Shown here piece after piece: positions 1 to 12,116 of a stretch of 64,000 nt of DNA. Position numbers and translations under genes: made by a program. The stretch lies in assembly GCA_958296005.1 (NCBI GenBank), contig CATQHQ010000001.1, positions 1-64,000 of the forward strand, read 5' to 3'. The stretch is from Longimicrobiales bacterium (GTDB lineage: Bacteria > Gemmatimonadota > Gemmatimonadetes > Longimicrobiales > Gaopeijiaceae). A model generated the notes under the pieces. That model did no database searches and was not told the DNA's origin. It saw only the letters and a program-made list of their open reading frames with translations. Position 1 is the first letter of the stretch; each line of letters starts with the position of its first letter.

Positions 1-1
1 G

Positions 2-1795
2 ATCGCCGCCGGCGACCCCCTCAGCGACCTCTACATCCAGGAAGCCAGAGACACGATCCAGATGCGGCTGCGGAACGCCGGCTACGCCTGGGCGGAGGTC
101 TTCCGCCGTCACCTCCGCCCGCCGGGCGCGGACACCGCCACCGTGACCTACCAGATCGAACGCGGTCCTCTCGCGTCGGTGGGCACGGTCCGGGTCGTGG
201 GCAACCAGCTGCTCGGCGACGATGCGATCCTCGACCGCCTGCCGTTTCGCGAAGGCAACCGCTTCAGCGAGCGACAGATCCAGGAAGCCCAGCGCAGCCT
301 CCACGAGCTGGAGATCGTGGCCAGAGCTTCGGTCCGCCGGGATTCGGCGGAGGTCGCGCCGGACTCGGTAGTGCATGTCGTCGTGGAGGTACGCGAGGGA
401 GACGCCCACAGGGTCCGGGCGGGGGGCGGGCTCAACAGCGCAGAGTGCATCAACGTGGAGGGGCGCTGGGCGAGCCGGAACTTCCTCGGCGGCGGCCGCA
501 CCCTCCAGCTCCGGGGCCGGCTCTCCAACCTGCTGGCGTCCCGCCTCCAGTCCACCTTCCTCTGCTCGCAGGCGGGGACCGGCGATTTCGGCCGGCTCAA
601 CGGGGTCGTCGCCGTGGACTTCGCCGAGCCGACGTTCCTCTCTCGTCGAGCCAGCCTCCTGGCCAGCGTCTTCCTCGAACGCCAGTCCCAGAGGCACGCC
701 TTCGTCCGCGACGCGTTCGGCCTGGAGCTGGGCCTGAACCGCAGCACCGGATCGAACGCCTTCGTCAGCCTGCGCCTTCGACCGGAACTCAGCCGGCTCG
801 ACGCCGCCGAGGTGACTCTTTGCGCAACCTTCCTCGCCTGCTCCCCCGCGGACATCCAGGCGTTGGCGAGCAACAACTGGCTGTCTCCCGTCGCTCTCTC
901 CTTCAGCCAGGACGCCACCGACGGCCTCTTCAGCCCCCGGCGCGGGTTCAGGGCCACGTTGGACTTGGAGTACGCGGGACGGCTCACCGGCTCCGACTAC
1001 ATCTACTTCCGCGCCCTGGCGGACGGCAGCCTCTACCGCGAGATCGACCGGGCGACGGTGTTGGCGCTCCGGTTTCGGGCAGGCGCGATCACCGCCGGCA
1101 ACTTTGCGCAGCCGCTCACCCGCTCGGGTGGGGCGCCGGGCGTGGTGCCTTCCCAGAAGCGCTTCTACGGCGGCGGCGCCGGCAGCGTGCGAGGGTTCGC
1201 CCAGAGCACGCTGGGGCCGAGGAGCCTCTCGATCGGCGTAGAGGAGCTGCTGCGCCGGCGGGCGTCCGGGGGCGGTCCAACCTGCGAGCCGCAGGCCGTA
1301 AGGGACCTGACGTGCGACGGGTCCTCGCTGGTGGGTACCGACCTGTATCAGCTGCGGCCCGTGGGGGGGCTGGGGACCCTGGAGGCCAGCGCCGAACTTC
1401 GCTTCGACTTCTCCGGGGGACTCTTCGGCGGCGCCGCCTTCATAGATGTGGGGCAGGTGTGGCCCCAGGGCCTGTCGCTGGACGATCTGGAGGTCTCGCC
1501 GGGCGTGGGCGTGCGCTACAACAGCGTCTTCGGTCCCATACGGCTGGACTTGGCCTATTCCTTCCGAGACCAGGAGCCGTTGCCGGTGGTCACCTCCCAG
1601 ATCCGGCCCTTCGTTCCCGGCCAGGACGACCCGTCGGATCGGATCGACGTGGGACTCCCAGGCGCCGCGGCCCCTATTGATTGGGTCGTGTCGGAAGACT
1701 TGGCCCTGCTCGACCCCGCCGTCCTCTTCGGTGCCGACCCGGGGTTCTCCTTTCGCCGCTTCCAGCTTCACTTCTCCTTGGGGCAGGCGTTCTGA
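2..1795 (+). CDS. tamA: TamA/BamA-family outer-membrane assembly protein (5' end missing)
   Basis: The frame is open from base 2, so the N-terminus lies outside the window; 597 residues are visible. The first ~120 residues read as POTRA-type repeats, followed by an Omp85 16-strand barrel. The diagnostic Omp85 lid motif (GGGAGSVRGF) lies near visible residue 390, and the protein ends in an aromatic residue (GQAF), as beta-barrel C-termini do. The family sits in the outer membrane and inserts or exports barrel proteins. tamB starts 2 bases after the stop, which is why I call it TamA rather than BamA. A lineage-specific BamA paralogue remains possible. Extracellular loops contain several Cys residues. 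Confidence 0.85.
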   Translation: MAAGDPLSDLYIQEARDTIQMRLRNAGYAWAEVFRRHLRPPGADTATVTYQIERGPLASVGTVRVVGNQLLGDDAILDRLPFREGNRFSERQIQEAQRSLHELEIVARASVRRDSAEVAPDSVVHVVVEVREGDAHRVRAGGGLNSAECINVEGRWASRNFLGGGRTLQLRGRLSNLLASRLQSTFLCSQAGTGDFGRLNGVVAVDFAEPTFLSRRASLLASVFLERQSQRHAFVRDAFGLELGLNRSTGSNAFVSLRLRPELSRLDAAEVTLCATFLACSPADIQALASNNWLSPVALSFSQDATDGLFSPRRGFRATLDLEYAGRLTGSDYIYFRALADGSLYREIDRATVLALRFRAGAITAGNFAQPLTRSGGAPGVVPSQKRFYGGGAGSVRGFAQSTLGPRSLSIGVEELLRRRASGGGPTCEPQAVRDLTCDGSSLVGTDLYQLRPVGGLGTLEASAELRFDFSGGLFGGAAFIDVGQVWPQGLSLDDLEVSPGVGVRYNSVFGPIRLDLAYSFRDQEPLPVVTSQIRPFVPGQDDPSDRIDVGLPGAAAPIDWVVSEDLALLDPAVLFGADPGFSFRRFQLHFSLGQAF

Positions 1796-1797
1796 CG

Positions 1798-4700
1798 ATG
1801 GGCCGCAGCCGCCTTTCCAGCGGGGTTCGATGGGGCCTTGCGGCGGTTCTGGCCGCGGTCGCGGCAGGAGCCGCCGGCGCCGTCGTGCTGGACCGGACGA
1901 CAGCGGGACGGGCGTTGGCCCTGAACTGGATGCTGGATCGGCTCCAACCGCTGCTCGACGGGACGATCCAGGTAGGCTCCGTGGGACCGGGAGGGATATG
2001 GGGCGGCGCGACGCTCCGGGAGTTGGTGGTCCTCGACGGCCAAGGACGCCCGGTGGCGACGGTGGACTCGGTCCGGGCCAGATACTCGTTGCGGGGGTTG
2101 CTGGGCGGCGCGCCCGCCATCGCGGATCTTCGACTCTGGTCGCCGGTCGTCGTGGACGAGCCGGGGCCGGACGGCAGGAGCCGGCTGGCCGCGGTGTTCG
2201 CGCCGCGCCGAGCGCAGGGCGACGTCGGCACTCCCGACGACGGCGGCGACGGTGCGTCCCGGCCCAGGTTCGCGATCCACGGCGCCCGGATACATGACGG
2301 CGCCTTGGTGCTGCGGAACGCAACCGGCGACGAACGGCGGCTAGAGGGAATCGAGGCGGAGCTGGCGTCGATAGACTTCGCACCCCAGCAGGGTAAGAAC
2401 TTCGCGGCAGAGGTGGACAGCTTGACCGCCGTCTATCTGCTGGAAGACGCTCGGCTGACCGTGGCCGTGGCCGGGGCCGCAGCGGAAGGGGCCGCGAAGG
2501 AGATCGTAGTGGCGGCGGAGAGGGTTCGTCTTCCGTCCTCTGTCGCAGCGGTCCGGGCGGCGGCTCGGCGGGACGAGAACGGACGGTGGAGCGTGGTCCT
2601 GGAAGTGGAGCAGGCGCGATCCGCGTTGGCCGACTTCGCTTGGCTGGACGTCGTGGCCAAGCGCCTCGAGGGAGGACTGGCGCCGGGCGTCGCGACGGGT
2701 GCGTGGCGGTTTGAGGTCGGGCCCGACGGGTTGGCGCTGGACGCGATCGGCGGCGCGGTCGAATGGAACGGCGGACGCGTGGCACTCTCCGGCGGCGTCT
2801 CCTGGGCCGGGTCCGCGTCGGGGAGCGCCACCGCATCCCCTCGCTTCCGGGAGCTTCGCACAGTTGCGGAATCCGTCGACGCCGACGCCGCGGCCCGACT
2901 GCTCCCGCCCGTCGCTGCCGCCCGTCTCCGCGAGACCGAGGCCCAGGTCGTCTCCGGCGAGCTGGTGGTGGACGGTGCGACGGACAGCCTCGTCCTGACA
3001 GCCAGCCTCGTCCTGCTGGGCGGCCCGGGCAGCGACACCCTGGCCGTCGCCTCTGGAAGCGGTACCGTGCTGGGCAGCTATCGCTCGGTGCGCAACCTTG
3101 CCGTGGACGCGACGATCGGCGACTACCGCTTGGCCCGCGCTCTCCATCCCCGCTTCCCCTGGGCCGGCCCGGGACGCGCCGCCATCTGGGCAACGGGAGA
3201 CCTGCCCACGGGGATGCAGGTGCGGGCTTCCGCGACCCGAGGCGCCGCACCACCTCCCCTCCCGTCCCCACCGTTCGCGCCGGCGGTCGGCGTTCTCGAC
3301 TCCGTGTCGTTCGCCGGGGTCCTCTACGGCACCGAAGAGGTGGCGGTGGTAGAGGGGGAAGCTACCGCCGCACCCCTCGCCCTCGCCGGCTTGGAGCGCC
3401 TGTGGCCCGGCCCGGTCCGCGGAACCGTAGCCGTGTCCGGTCCTCTGGAGCAACTCCGCGTGGCCGCGGAGCTGACCACTCCGGCGGGCCCCGTGGCCGC
3501 GGAGGGCGAAGTCAGCCTGCTGGACCCGACCTCCGGCTACGACATCTCGATCTCCGCTCAGGACCTTCGCCTTTCGGAGCTTGCGCCCGGCGTCCCGGGA
3601 CCTGCCGTCGTGTCGGGCGCGGCCCGCGTCGTGGGAACCGGCGCAAACCTCGATTCGATGCGCGGCGCCGTGGCGGTCGCCCTCGGCCCGTCCACGGTCG
3701 GCCCAGTTCAGGTAGACACGCTGGAGACGAGGGTGCGGGTCGGCGACGACGGTCTCCTCCACGTCGAGTCGATCGTCGTGCGAGCCGGCGGCTTCGACCT
3801 GACGAGCGACGGCGGAAGCCTGGGCTTTGCGCCCGGCACCGCGAGCAACGCCGAGGGCGTCGTGGTCGGCGTGTCGTCACCGTCGATCCGACCCCTTCGG
3901 CCGCTCTTCATGGGCGAGAACTTGGTGGCTTGGGACGAACTGTCCTCGATCGAACAGGGGTTCATGATCGAGACGGACGGCGTGAACCCCGACACCTTCC
4001 CCACCGCCCGGGACATCCGCTTCGATGGATCGGCGGAAGGCGAGCTTCTGCTTCGGGGCACCCTCGGCGACCTGACCGCCTCTCTCTCAGTCGCGGCGAG
4101 GGAGCTGGCGTACGGCCCCCACTCCATCGGCGTGCTGAAGGTAGACGGCGAAGCCCGTGGACTCCGCATCCTGCCGCCGGAGCCCGACCCCACCACCGAC
4201 GCCCCGGCCCCGCCGATCGCACTTTCGGGCACCGTCGAGGCGGCCGACTCGGTCGTCCTCGGAGAGCGGCGGTTCGCCTCCGTGCGGGTCGAGGGGGCCT
4301 ATTCCCTCGACGGCGCGGGCCGCGCGCAGGTGCACGTCCACCGCGCGGACGGCGAGTCCTACCTGGCCCAGGCCAGCATCCGCGTGGAAGGCGACGGGGG
4401 CCATGTAGACCTGGACCGCCTAGTCTTGGATTTCGACGACCTGCGCTGGAACCTCCAAGGCCCCGCGCAGATCGTGTGGAGTCCCGAAGCGGTGGTCGTT
4501 CACGACTTTGGCCTCGTGCGGCCGGGAGGCGACGGGCTGCGCCTGCACGCCGACGGACGCTTGGCCCTGCGCGACGGCGCGTCCGAGTTCGTTTTGGAGA
4601 CGACCGGGCTGGACTTGGCCTTGGTGGGACGGCTGCTCCAGCTCGAGGACCCGCCGAAAGGCGTGGCCCAGGCGGAAGTGCGGGTCGGGGGCACTGCCGA

Positions 4701-6324
4701 CGCGCCCCGCTGGGACGGCTTCGCACGGATCGAAAACGCGGCTCTGGGTGCCCTGCGCTTCGACAGCGTCTCGGCGGAGGGCAGCTACGCCGGCCGGAGG
4801 ATGAACGTGCAGGCCGGGTGGTGGACCGGCGCACGCGAGACCCTCGCCGTCGCCGGGCACGTCCCGCTCGATCTCCGCTTTGCGGCCGAGGATCGAGTGC
4901 CCGACGAGCCGATCGACCTGGAGATCGCCGCCGACTCCCTCTCGCTGGCGCCAGTTCTGGGGGCCGTGAACGGGCTGGAAGAGGCGGACGGGATCCTCAC
5001 GGGGGGCGTGCGGCTTCGCGGAACTCGGACCGCGCCGTCGCCGACCGGCAGCATTCGGGTCGAGGGCGGCACCGCGCTGCTGGAATCTCTGGGCGTCCAT
5101 CTTTCCTCGGGCGATGTGGAGATGGCACTGAGCCCAGATGGCATGGTGCGCGTGGACGGCTCTTTGGAGTCGGGCGGCGGCACCGTGCAAGTACGTGGCG
5201 TCGTCGACGCCAGCCAGCCTCTGGACCCGGCCTTCGACTTGGCGTTCTGGCCACGGGGGCTGCAAGTCGTGAACCGCCGGGACATGGAGGCGGCAGTCAC
5301 CGGCGACGCGGTGACTCTGACCGGCTCCTACACCGCTCCCTTCGTGGAAGGTACCCTCGAGGTGGACGGCGGCACGGTCTACCTGGAGGAGTTCCAGCGT
5401 TCGGCCGAGACGCTGAGCTTCTACGACCGGAGCCTCTTCGAGGCGGCCACCGAAGGCGCCGGCCCGGACGCCGTCGCGGTGGGCCGCAACCCATTCCTCG
5501 CCAACCTTCGCGTCCTCGTCGAGATGCACGTGGGCAGAGGCAACTGGCTCCGGTCGCGGGAGATGAACATCGAAACCGAGGGCGACCTGACGGTCACCTT
5601 CGACCGGCAGCGCAACGAGCTGATCCTCTACGGCGCCGTGGAGGTTGTGCGGGGCAGCTACACCGGCCTGCCGCGCCCCTTCGCCATGACCGAGGGCGAG
5701 TTCGAGTTTCCGGGAACCCCCGGCTTCGACCCCAACGTTTCGGTCACCGCCGAGAGCCGCCTCCGAAGCCGAGAGGGCCAGCCGATCGTCGTCACCGCCG
5801 ACATCTCCGGACCGCTGAACTCGCTTCGCCTCGAGCTCGCCAGCGACGCAGGACCCGGGGTCACGGAGGGCGACATCTACAGCTACCTGCTGACGGGCCA
5901 GCCGCAGTCGGCGGGCCAAGCCCGAGTCGACGCGGGCGTAAACCTCCTCGTGGGACGGGTGGCCAACCAGATCGGCAACTTGCTGGCGCCGCAGCTCAGC
6001 CTCGACCAGCTCTCGGTCTCCCAAGCGGAGCTGAGTCAGGCCGCGGCCACGATCGGCGCGTCCTCCCTGCAAGTGGAGTTCGGCCGCTACGTGCGGGACA
6101 ACGTCTTCCTCAAGGGCGTCTACCAGCGGGGCTACTGCGCCGACCCCACCCTGCCGGTGAACAGCGGCGGCGCCCGGGTGGAAGTAGAGATGCCCCGGGA
6201 CGTCACCCTTGAAGGGTTCTTCGAGAACCGCTGTACCAGAGAGGGGCTGCGGGGCCTCGGCGGCCTCTCCCTGGACCGGGCTTGGATCTGGGGACTCTCC
6301 TTCTTCCGGGACTGGGGCTACTAG
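1798..6324 (+). CDS. tamB: Translocation and assembly module protein TamB
   Basis: Very long protein of 1508 residues. The chosen ATG lies 2 bases after the tamA stop and gives a basic start followed by a hydrophobic signal anchor (about residues 10-35, rich in Ala/Val). An in-frame extension upstream would overlap tamA and lack this topology. The body is repetitive beta-rich AsmA/TamB-like sequence. The last ~350 residues form the TamB_CTD (DUF490) domain, including a YLLTGQP-type stretch and a C-terminal aromatic residue. TamB spans the periplasm as a lipid-conducting beta-taco and works with TamA in envelope biogenesis. The pair forms a translationally coupled operon. Confidence 0.85.
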   Translation: MGRSRLSSGVRWGLAAVLAAVAAGAAGAVVLDRTTAGRALALNWMLDRLQPLLDGTIQVGSVGPGGIWGGATLRELVVLDGQGRPVATVDSVRARYSLRGLLGGAPAIADLRLWSPVVVDEPGPDGRSRLAAVFAPRRAQGDVGTPDDGGDGASRPRFAIHGARIHDGALVLRNATGDERRLEGIEAELASIDFAPQQGKNFAAEVDSLTAVYLLEDARLTVAVAGAAAEGAAKEIVVAAERVRLPSSVAAVRAAARRDENGRWSVVLEVEQARSALADFAWLDVVAKRLEGGLAPGVATGAWRFEVGPDGLALDAIGGAVEWNGGRVALSGGVSWAGSASGSATASPRFRELRTVAESVDADAAARLLPPVAAARLRETEAQVVSGELVVDGATDSLVLTASLVLLGGPGSDTLAVASGSGTVLGSYRSVRNLAVDATIGDYRLARALHPRFPWAGPGRAAIWATGDLPTGMQVRASATRGAAPPPLPSPPFAPAVGVLDSVSFAGVLYGTEEVAVVEGEATAAPLALAGLERLWPGPVRGTVAVSGPLEQLRVAAELTTPAGPVAAEGEVSLLDPTSGYDISISAQDLRLSELAPGVPGPAVVSGAARVVGTGANLDSMRGAVAVALGPSTVGPVQVDTLETRVRVGDDGLLHVESIVVRAGGFDLTSDGGSLGFAPGTASNAEGVVVGVSSPSIRPLRPLFMGENLVAWDELSSIEQGFMIETDGVNPDTFPTARDIRFDGSAEGELLLRGTLGDLTASLSVAARELAYGPHSIGVLKVDGEARGLRILPPEPDPTTDAPAPPIALSGTVEAADSVVLGERRFASVRVEGAYSLDGAGRAQVHVHRADGESYLAQASIRVEGDGGHVDLDRLVLDFDDLRWNLQGPAQIVWSPEAVVVHDFGLVRPGGDGLRLHADGRLALRDGASEFVLETTGLDLALVGRLLQLEDPPKGVAQAEVRVGGTADAPRWDGFARIENAALGALRFDSVSAEGSYAGRRMNVQAGWWTGARETLAVAGHVPLDLRFAAEDRVPDEPIDLEIAADSLSLAPVLGAVNGLEEADGILTGGVRLRGTRTAPSPTGSIRVEGGTALLESLGVHLSSGDVEMALSPDGMVRVDGSLESGGGTVQVRGVVDASQPLDPAFDLAFWPRGLQVVNRRDMEAAVTGDAVTLTGSYTAPFVEGTLEVDGGTVYLEEFQRSAETLSFYDRSLFEAATEGAGPDAVAVGRNPFLANLRVLVEMHVGRGNWLRSREMNIETEGDLTVTFDRQRNELILYGAVEVVRGSYTGLPRPFAMTEGEFEFPGTPGFDPNVSVTAESRLRSREGQPIVVTADISGPLNSLRLELASDAGPGVTEGDIYSYLLTGQPQSAGQARVDAGVNLLVGRVANQIGNLLAPQLSLDQLSVSQAELSQAAATIGASSLQVEFGRYVRDNVFLKGVYQRGYCADPTLPVNSGGARVEVEMPRDVTLEGFFENRCTREGLRGLGGLSLDRAWIWGLSFFRDWGY

Positions 6325-6387
6325 CAGGCGACGCCCCGCCGTACCTTGCTCCGACAACGACATCGACAAGAAAGGGAACGATGCGCG

Positions 6388-6497
6388 ATGCAATACATGC
6401 GGATATTCGCCCTGATGGCCGCGCTCACGGCTTTTCTGGGCTTCGTTGGGAGCGGGTGGCCAGGCTTGCCGAGCAGGCCCGGAGGTCGGCCTAACTC

Positions 6498-6501
<4 letters not shown>
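6388..6501 (+). CDS. Possible small hydrophobic peptide coupled to uvrA
   Basis: A 37-residue frame starting [18 protein letters not shown], which reads as a short signal-like hydrophobic helix with a Pro/Arg-rich tail. An AAAGGGA Shine-Dalgarno-like sequence lies about 10 bases upstream. The stop overlaps the uvrA TTG start (TTGA), so translation could be coupled. A second frame starting at 6381 is also open but less peptide-like. I do not recognise it. It may be a leader peptide, a small membrane protein or chance. Confidence 0.3.
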
Positions 6502-9359
<2,858 letters not shown>

Positions 9360-9440
9360 CGCGGAGGGCCGGCCCGTGCTACGTTCACACAGGTTGCGCG
9401 GACGCTTGAGGCGACCGCGGGGGAGGGCTCGGTAACGCCG

Positions 9441-9518
9441 ATGGACGGAAAGAAGATTGAGGAGCTGCGCCGGCGTCATCCCAGCTGCACGTCCGGGCCA
9501 GTGGTGATCAACCCATGA
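9441..9518 (+). CDS. Possible 25-residue leader peptide upstream of the permease
   Basis: Short frame beginning MDGKKIEELRRRHPSC and ending at a TGA that overlaps the permease ATG (ATGA at 9515-9518). The charged helical sequence, rich in Lys/Arg/Glu, looks less random than most intergenic frames here. It could couple translation into the transporter or be a regulatory upstream ORF. No recognisable family; no strong ribosome-binding site was seen. Confidence 0.25.
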   Translation: MDGKKIEELRRRHPSCTSGPVVINP

Positions 9519-11287
9519 AGCGGCAGGGTCTTCGCTACGAGGCCGACGGACACCCACCCGTCCAGCTGGCTATTGGGTTGGGACTTCAGCTTGCCGTCTC
9601 GAACATCTTTTCGATTGTCATGATCGTGGCGATCGTGTTCCGGGCCGGGGGCGCCGAAGAGCATCTGCCGTGGGCTATTTTCGCCTCGGTCTTGGCTTGC
9701 GGCGTCGCGACCGCGCTCCAAGCTGTGCGGGTGGGACGGATCGGCGCGGGCTACATGCTAATCCACGGTTCGGCTGGCACCTTCGTTGCCGTGTCCGTGA
9801 CGGCACTGGCGGAAGGCGGTCCCGCCATGCTCGCCACCCTCGCAATCGTCTCGGGCTTGGTCCAGGTCGCCATCTCCCGACAACTGTCGTGGGTGCGCAA
9901 GGTACTGACACCGGTGGTCACGGGAACGATCGTCATGCTCCTGTCGGTGACGGTCATACCGATCTTGTTGCGTGCGTTCCAACAGGTGCCCCCCGGGGTT
10001 TCGGCGACGGCGATTACGGTCGGTGGGTGCACCACGCTCCTGACGATCGTTCTCATCGTGTTGTGGGGCACGGATTCCATCCGGCAGTGGGCAACGGCTC
10101 TGGGAGTCGTCGCAGGGTCGGTCGCGGCCGCCTCCTTGGGCGCGTACGACACGATGGCGGTGGCCCAAGCCACTTGGATCGGCACGCCCCCCGGGGCTCC
10201 CCTGAAGCTGGACTTGCAGTTCGGGCCGGAGTTCTGGGCGATCCTGCCGGCGTTCCTGTTCCTCACCCTGGTGGCGAGCACCAAGTCGGTCGGTGTCGCC
10301 GTCGCCATCCAAAGGGTCTCGTGGCGCGGTTCCCGGGCGGTGGATTTCCGCTCCGTGCAAGGCACCCTGGCGGCAGAAGGCACGGGCAACGTGCTTGCCG
10401 GCCTGCTGGGAACCGTGATCAACACGCCGTATCCATCCGCCATCGCGGCGGCGGAGGTCACGAGAGTGGCGGCGCGCAGCGTCGGGCTGGCAGCCGGAGT
10501 CAGCTTGATCGTCTTCGCGTTTCTGCCCAAGGTCACGGCGACGATCGCGGCGGTTCCGACAGCCGTGGCGGCGGCCTCCATCATAGTCGTCATGGTCTTG
10601 TTGTTCGTCGTGGGAATGCGCGAGGTGGTGAAGAATGCGAGGGGCGTGCGCGACGGGTTGATCGCAGGCGTCGCGTTCTGGACGGGCACCGCGTTCGAGT
10701 TCGACTTGGTCTACCCCGAGTACTTCGCCGAGTTCGCAGGGGGCATGCTCACCAACGGCATGACGGCCGGGGGCTTGACCGCGATTGTTCTCACGCTTCT
10801 GCTGCATCTGGGCACCCCTCGTGCCCGCCGGTTCAAGGGACGCCTCGACATGGCAGAGCTTCCCCGGATCCGGGAGTTCCTGGGGACCTTCGCCTCCGGC
10901 GCCGGTCTGGAGCCAGTCCGAGGGCGCATGGAAGCCGCTACCGAGGAGACGTTGCTGACTTTGGTCCAGTCCAGGGTCGAGGGCCAAGACGAAGACGCGG
11001 CCGCAGGCACCGGGGGCGACGACGATTCCGCGGCTCCGGCCCTATTGTTGACGGCCAGGAAGGAAGACGACACGGCGGTGCTGGAGTTCATTGCCGGCAC
11101 CGAAAAACAAACCGGCGACATCAATATGCAAGACCGCATTGCGCTGGTGGGCGAGACCTCCGACGAATTGCAACCGCCCGAGCGGGAGATGTCCCTTCGT
11201 TTGCTGCACCACCTAGCGTCGTCCGTGCGCCACCAACAGTTCCACAGCATAGACGTTGTGACGCTCCGAGTTTCGCCTCGAGCCTAG
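9515..11287 (+). CDS. NCS2-family nucleobase permease with C-terminal soluble domain
   Basis: 590 residues. Residues 1-430 form a 12-14 helix NCS2 (uracil/xanthine/ascorbate) permease, which moves nucleobases across the inner membrane by proton symport. Family features are the helix-8 region (FLFLTLVASTKSVG) and a GNVLAGLLGTVINTPYP stretch near residue 290, where NCS2 proteins carry substrate-contacting residues. Residues about 440-590 are an extra cytoplasmic domain not found in ordinary NCS2 proteins. A helix with paired Glu (RMEAATEETLLTL), beta strands and a last strand (DVVTLRV) resemble a degenerate GHKL/anti-sigma-factor ATPase fold, without the DxGxG motif. Substrate unknown. It converges with the NIPSNAP genes. 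Confidence 0.8.
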   Translation: MKRQGLRYEADGHPPVQLAIGLGLQLAVSNIFSIVMIVAIVFRAGGAEEHLPWAIFASVLACGVATALQAVRVGRIGAGYMLIHGSAGTFVAVSVTALAEGGPAMLATLAIVSGLVQVAISRQLSWVRKVLTPVVTGTIVMLLSVTVIPILLRAFQQVPPGVSATAITVGGCTTLLTIVLIVLWGTDSIRQWATALGVVAGSVAAASLGAYDTMAVAQATWIGTPPGAPLKLDLQFGPEFWAILPAFLFLTLVASTKSVGVAVAIQRVSWRGSRAVDFRSVQGTLAAEGTGNVLAGLLGTVINTPYPSAIAAAEVTRVAARSVGLAAGVSLIVFAFLPKVTATIAAVPTAVAAASIIVVMVLLFVVGMREVVKNARGVRDGLIAGVAFWTGTAFEFDLVYPEYFAEFAGGMLTNGMTAGGLTAIVLTLLLHLGTPRARRFKGRLDMAELPRIREFLGTFASGAGLEPVRGRMEAATEETLLTLVQSRVEGQDEDAAAGTGGDDDSAAPALLLTARKEDDTAVLEFIAGTEKQTGDINMQDRIALVGETSDELQPPEREMSLRLLHHLASSVRHQQFHSIDVVTLRVSPRA

Positions 11288-11301
11288 GCGAGTCCTACGG
11301 G

Positions 11302-11628
11302 CTAGGGGACGGCGACCGCCCGCAAGATGTAGCTGCGGCGGGAAACCAAGTGCCCGGCCTTGCGGCTTGCCTTCAGATACGCTTGCCAGTCGGGATCCGC
11401 CGCCATGGCGGCACGACGGCGTTGCCTGTCGGCCATGTCTTCGTAGGCCCAGATGTGCGTGAACGACTCTAGGTCGCCGGTCTCGCCGGTACCACAGACG
11501 ACGGGGGCCCCCAAGTGCCTCTCTTTGGCTGCCCGGCCGAGCTCTTCGTACAGAGCCAAGTGCTGGTCGAGAGCGCCGTAGCGGCACGAGTACCTGTGGA
11601 CGTCGTAGATCACCCTAGGGGGATTCAA
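11302..11628 (-). CDS. NIPSNAP-family protein, copy 2
   Basis: 108 residues with the ferredoxin-like dimeric alpha/beta NIPSNAP pattern: VIYDVHRYSCRYG at the start, FTHIWAYEDMADRQRRRA in the middle, and a terminal Y-x-L-R strand. It is about 75-80% identical by eye to the neighbouring copy, so it is a tandem duplicate. Start is ambiguous. ATG at 11628 overlaps the previous gene by 14 bases. GTG at 11613 aligns with the paralogue's start and follows its stop by one base. The function of bacterial NIPSNAPs is poorly defined; a small cytoplasmic dimer is expected. Confidence 0.8.
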   Translation of the reverse strand: MNPPRVIYDVHRYSCRYGALDQHLALYEELGRAAKERHLGAPVVCGTGETGDLESFTHIWAYEDMADRQRRRAAMAADPDWQAYLKASRKAGHLVSRRSYILRAVAVP

Positions 11629-11926
11629 CCGCCCGCAAGACGTAGTTGTGGCGGGAAACCACGTACCCGGCCTCGAAGCTGACCTTCAGAAACGCCTTCC
11701 AGTCGGGATCCGCCCACATGGCGGCACGACGGCGCTGCCGGTCGGCCATGTCTTCGTAGGCCCAGATGTGCGTGTACGACTCTAGGTCGCCGGTCTCGCC
11801 GGTAGCGAAGATAACGGGGGTGCCCAAGTGCCTCTCTTGGGCCGCCCGGCCGAGCTCTCCGTACAGGGCTAGGTGTTGGTGGAGGGTCCCGTAGCGGCAC
11901 GAGTACCTGTGGACGTCGTAGATCAT
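11615..11926 (-). CDS. NIPSNAP-family protein, copy 1
   Basis: 103 residues starting MIYDVHRYSCRYGTLHQ. The ATG at 11926 is chosen because AAGGAG precedes it by 8 bases and the protein then begins at the first strand of the fold. A longer open frame upstream has no family-like sequence. It is the first gene of a two-gene tandem duplication; the downstream copy overlaps its end. Substitutions between copies cluster in residues 50-60 and 80-95, which could mark different ligands. No catalytic residues can be assigned. Confidence 0.8.
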   Translation of the reverse strand: MIYDVHRYSCRYGTLHQHLALYGELGRAAQERHLGTPVIFATGETGDLESYTHIWAYEDMADRQRRRAAMWADPDWKAFLKVSFEAGYVVSRHNYVLRAVESP

Positions 11927-12116
11927 CTTGCGTCTCCTTGGAGTCCGGTTGGCGGTTGCGACTGCCTGGCAAGGTGTCGTGGATCGCCCGTCTTTCGCAA
12001 CCCCGGCACAGCCCGGCAACAAGGGCCTGCCCGTGTTACCTTCATTCTTGTGTGCCGACGCTGAATCCGTGACGGCGCCTGCGTATCCCCACGGAAGCCC
12101 ATGGTCAGGAGACGTC

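Noticed and set aside
148-987. Minus-strand open frame inside tamA
   Set aside because: Antisense shadow with Ser/Arg-rich sequence and no family features; tamA continues across it.
2763-6212. Very long open frame on the + strand inside tamB
   Set aside because: It is an Arg/Pro/Gly-rich shadow in another frame, a product of high GC. tamB has the domain features and codon bias.
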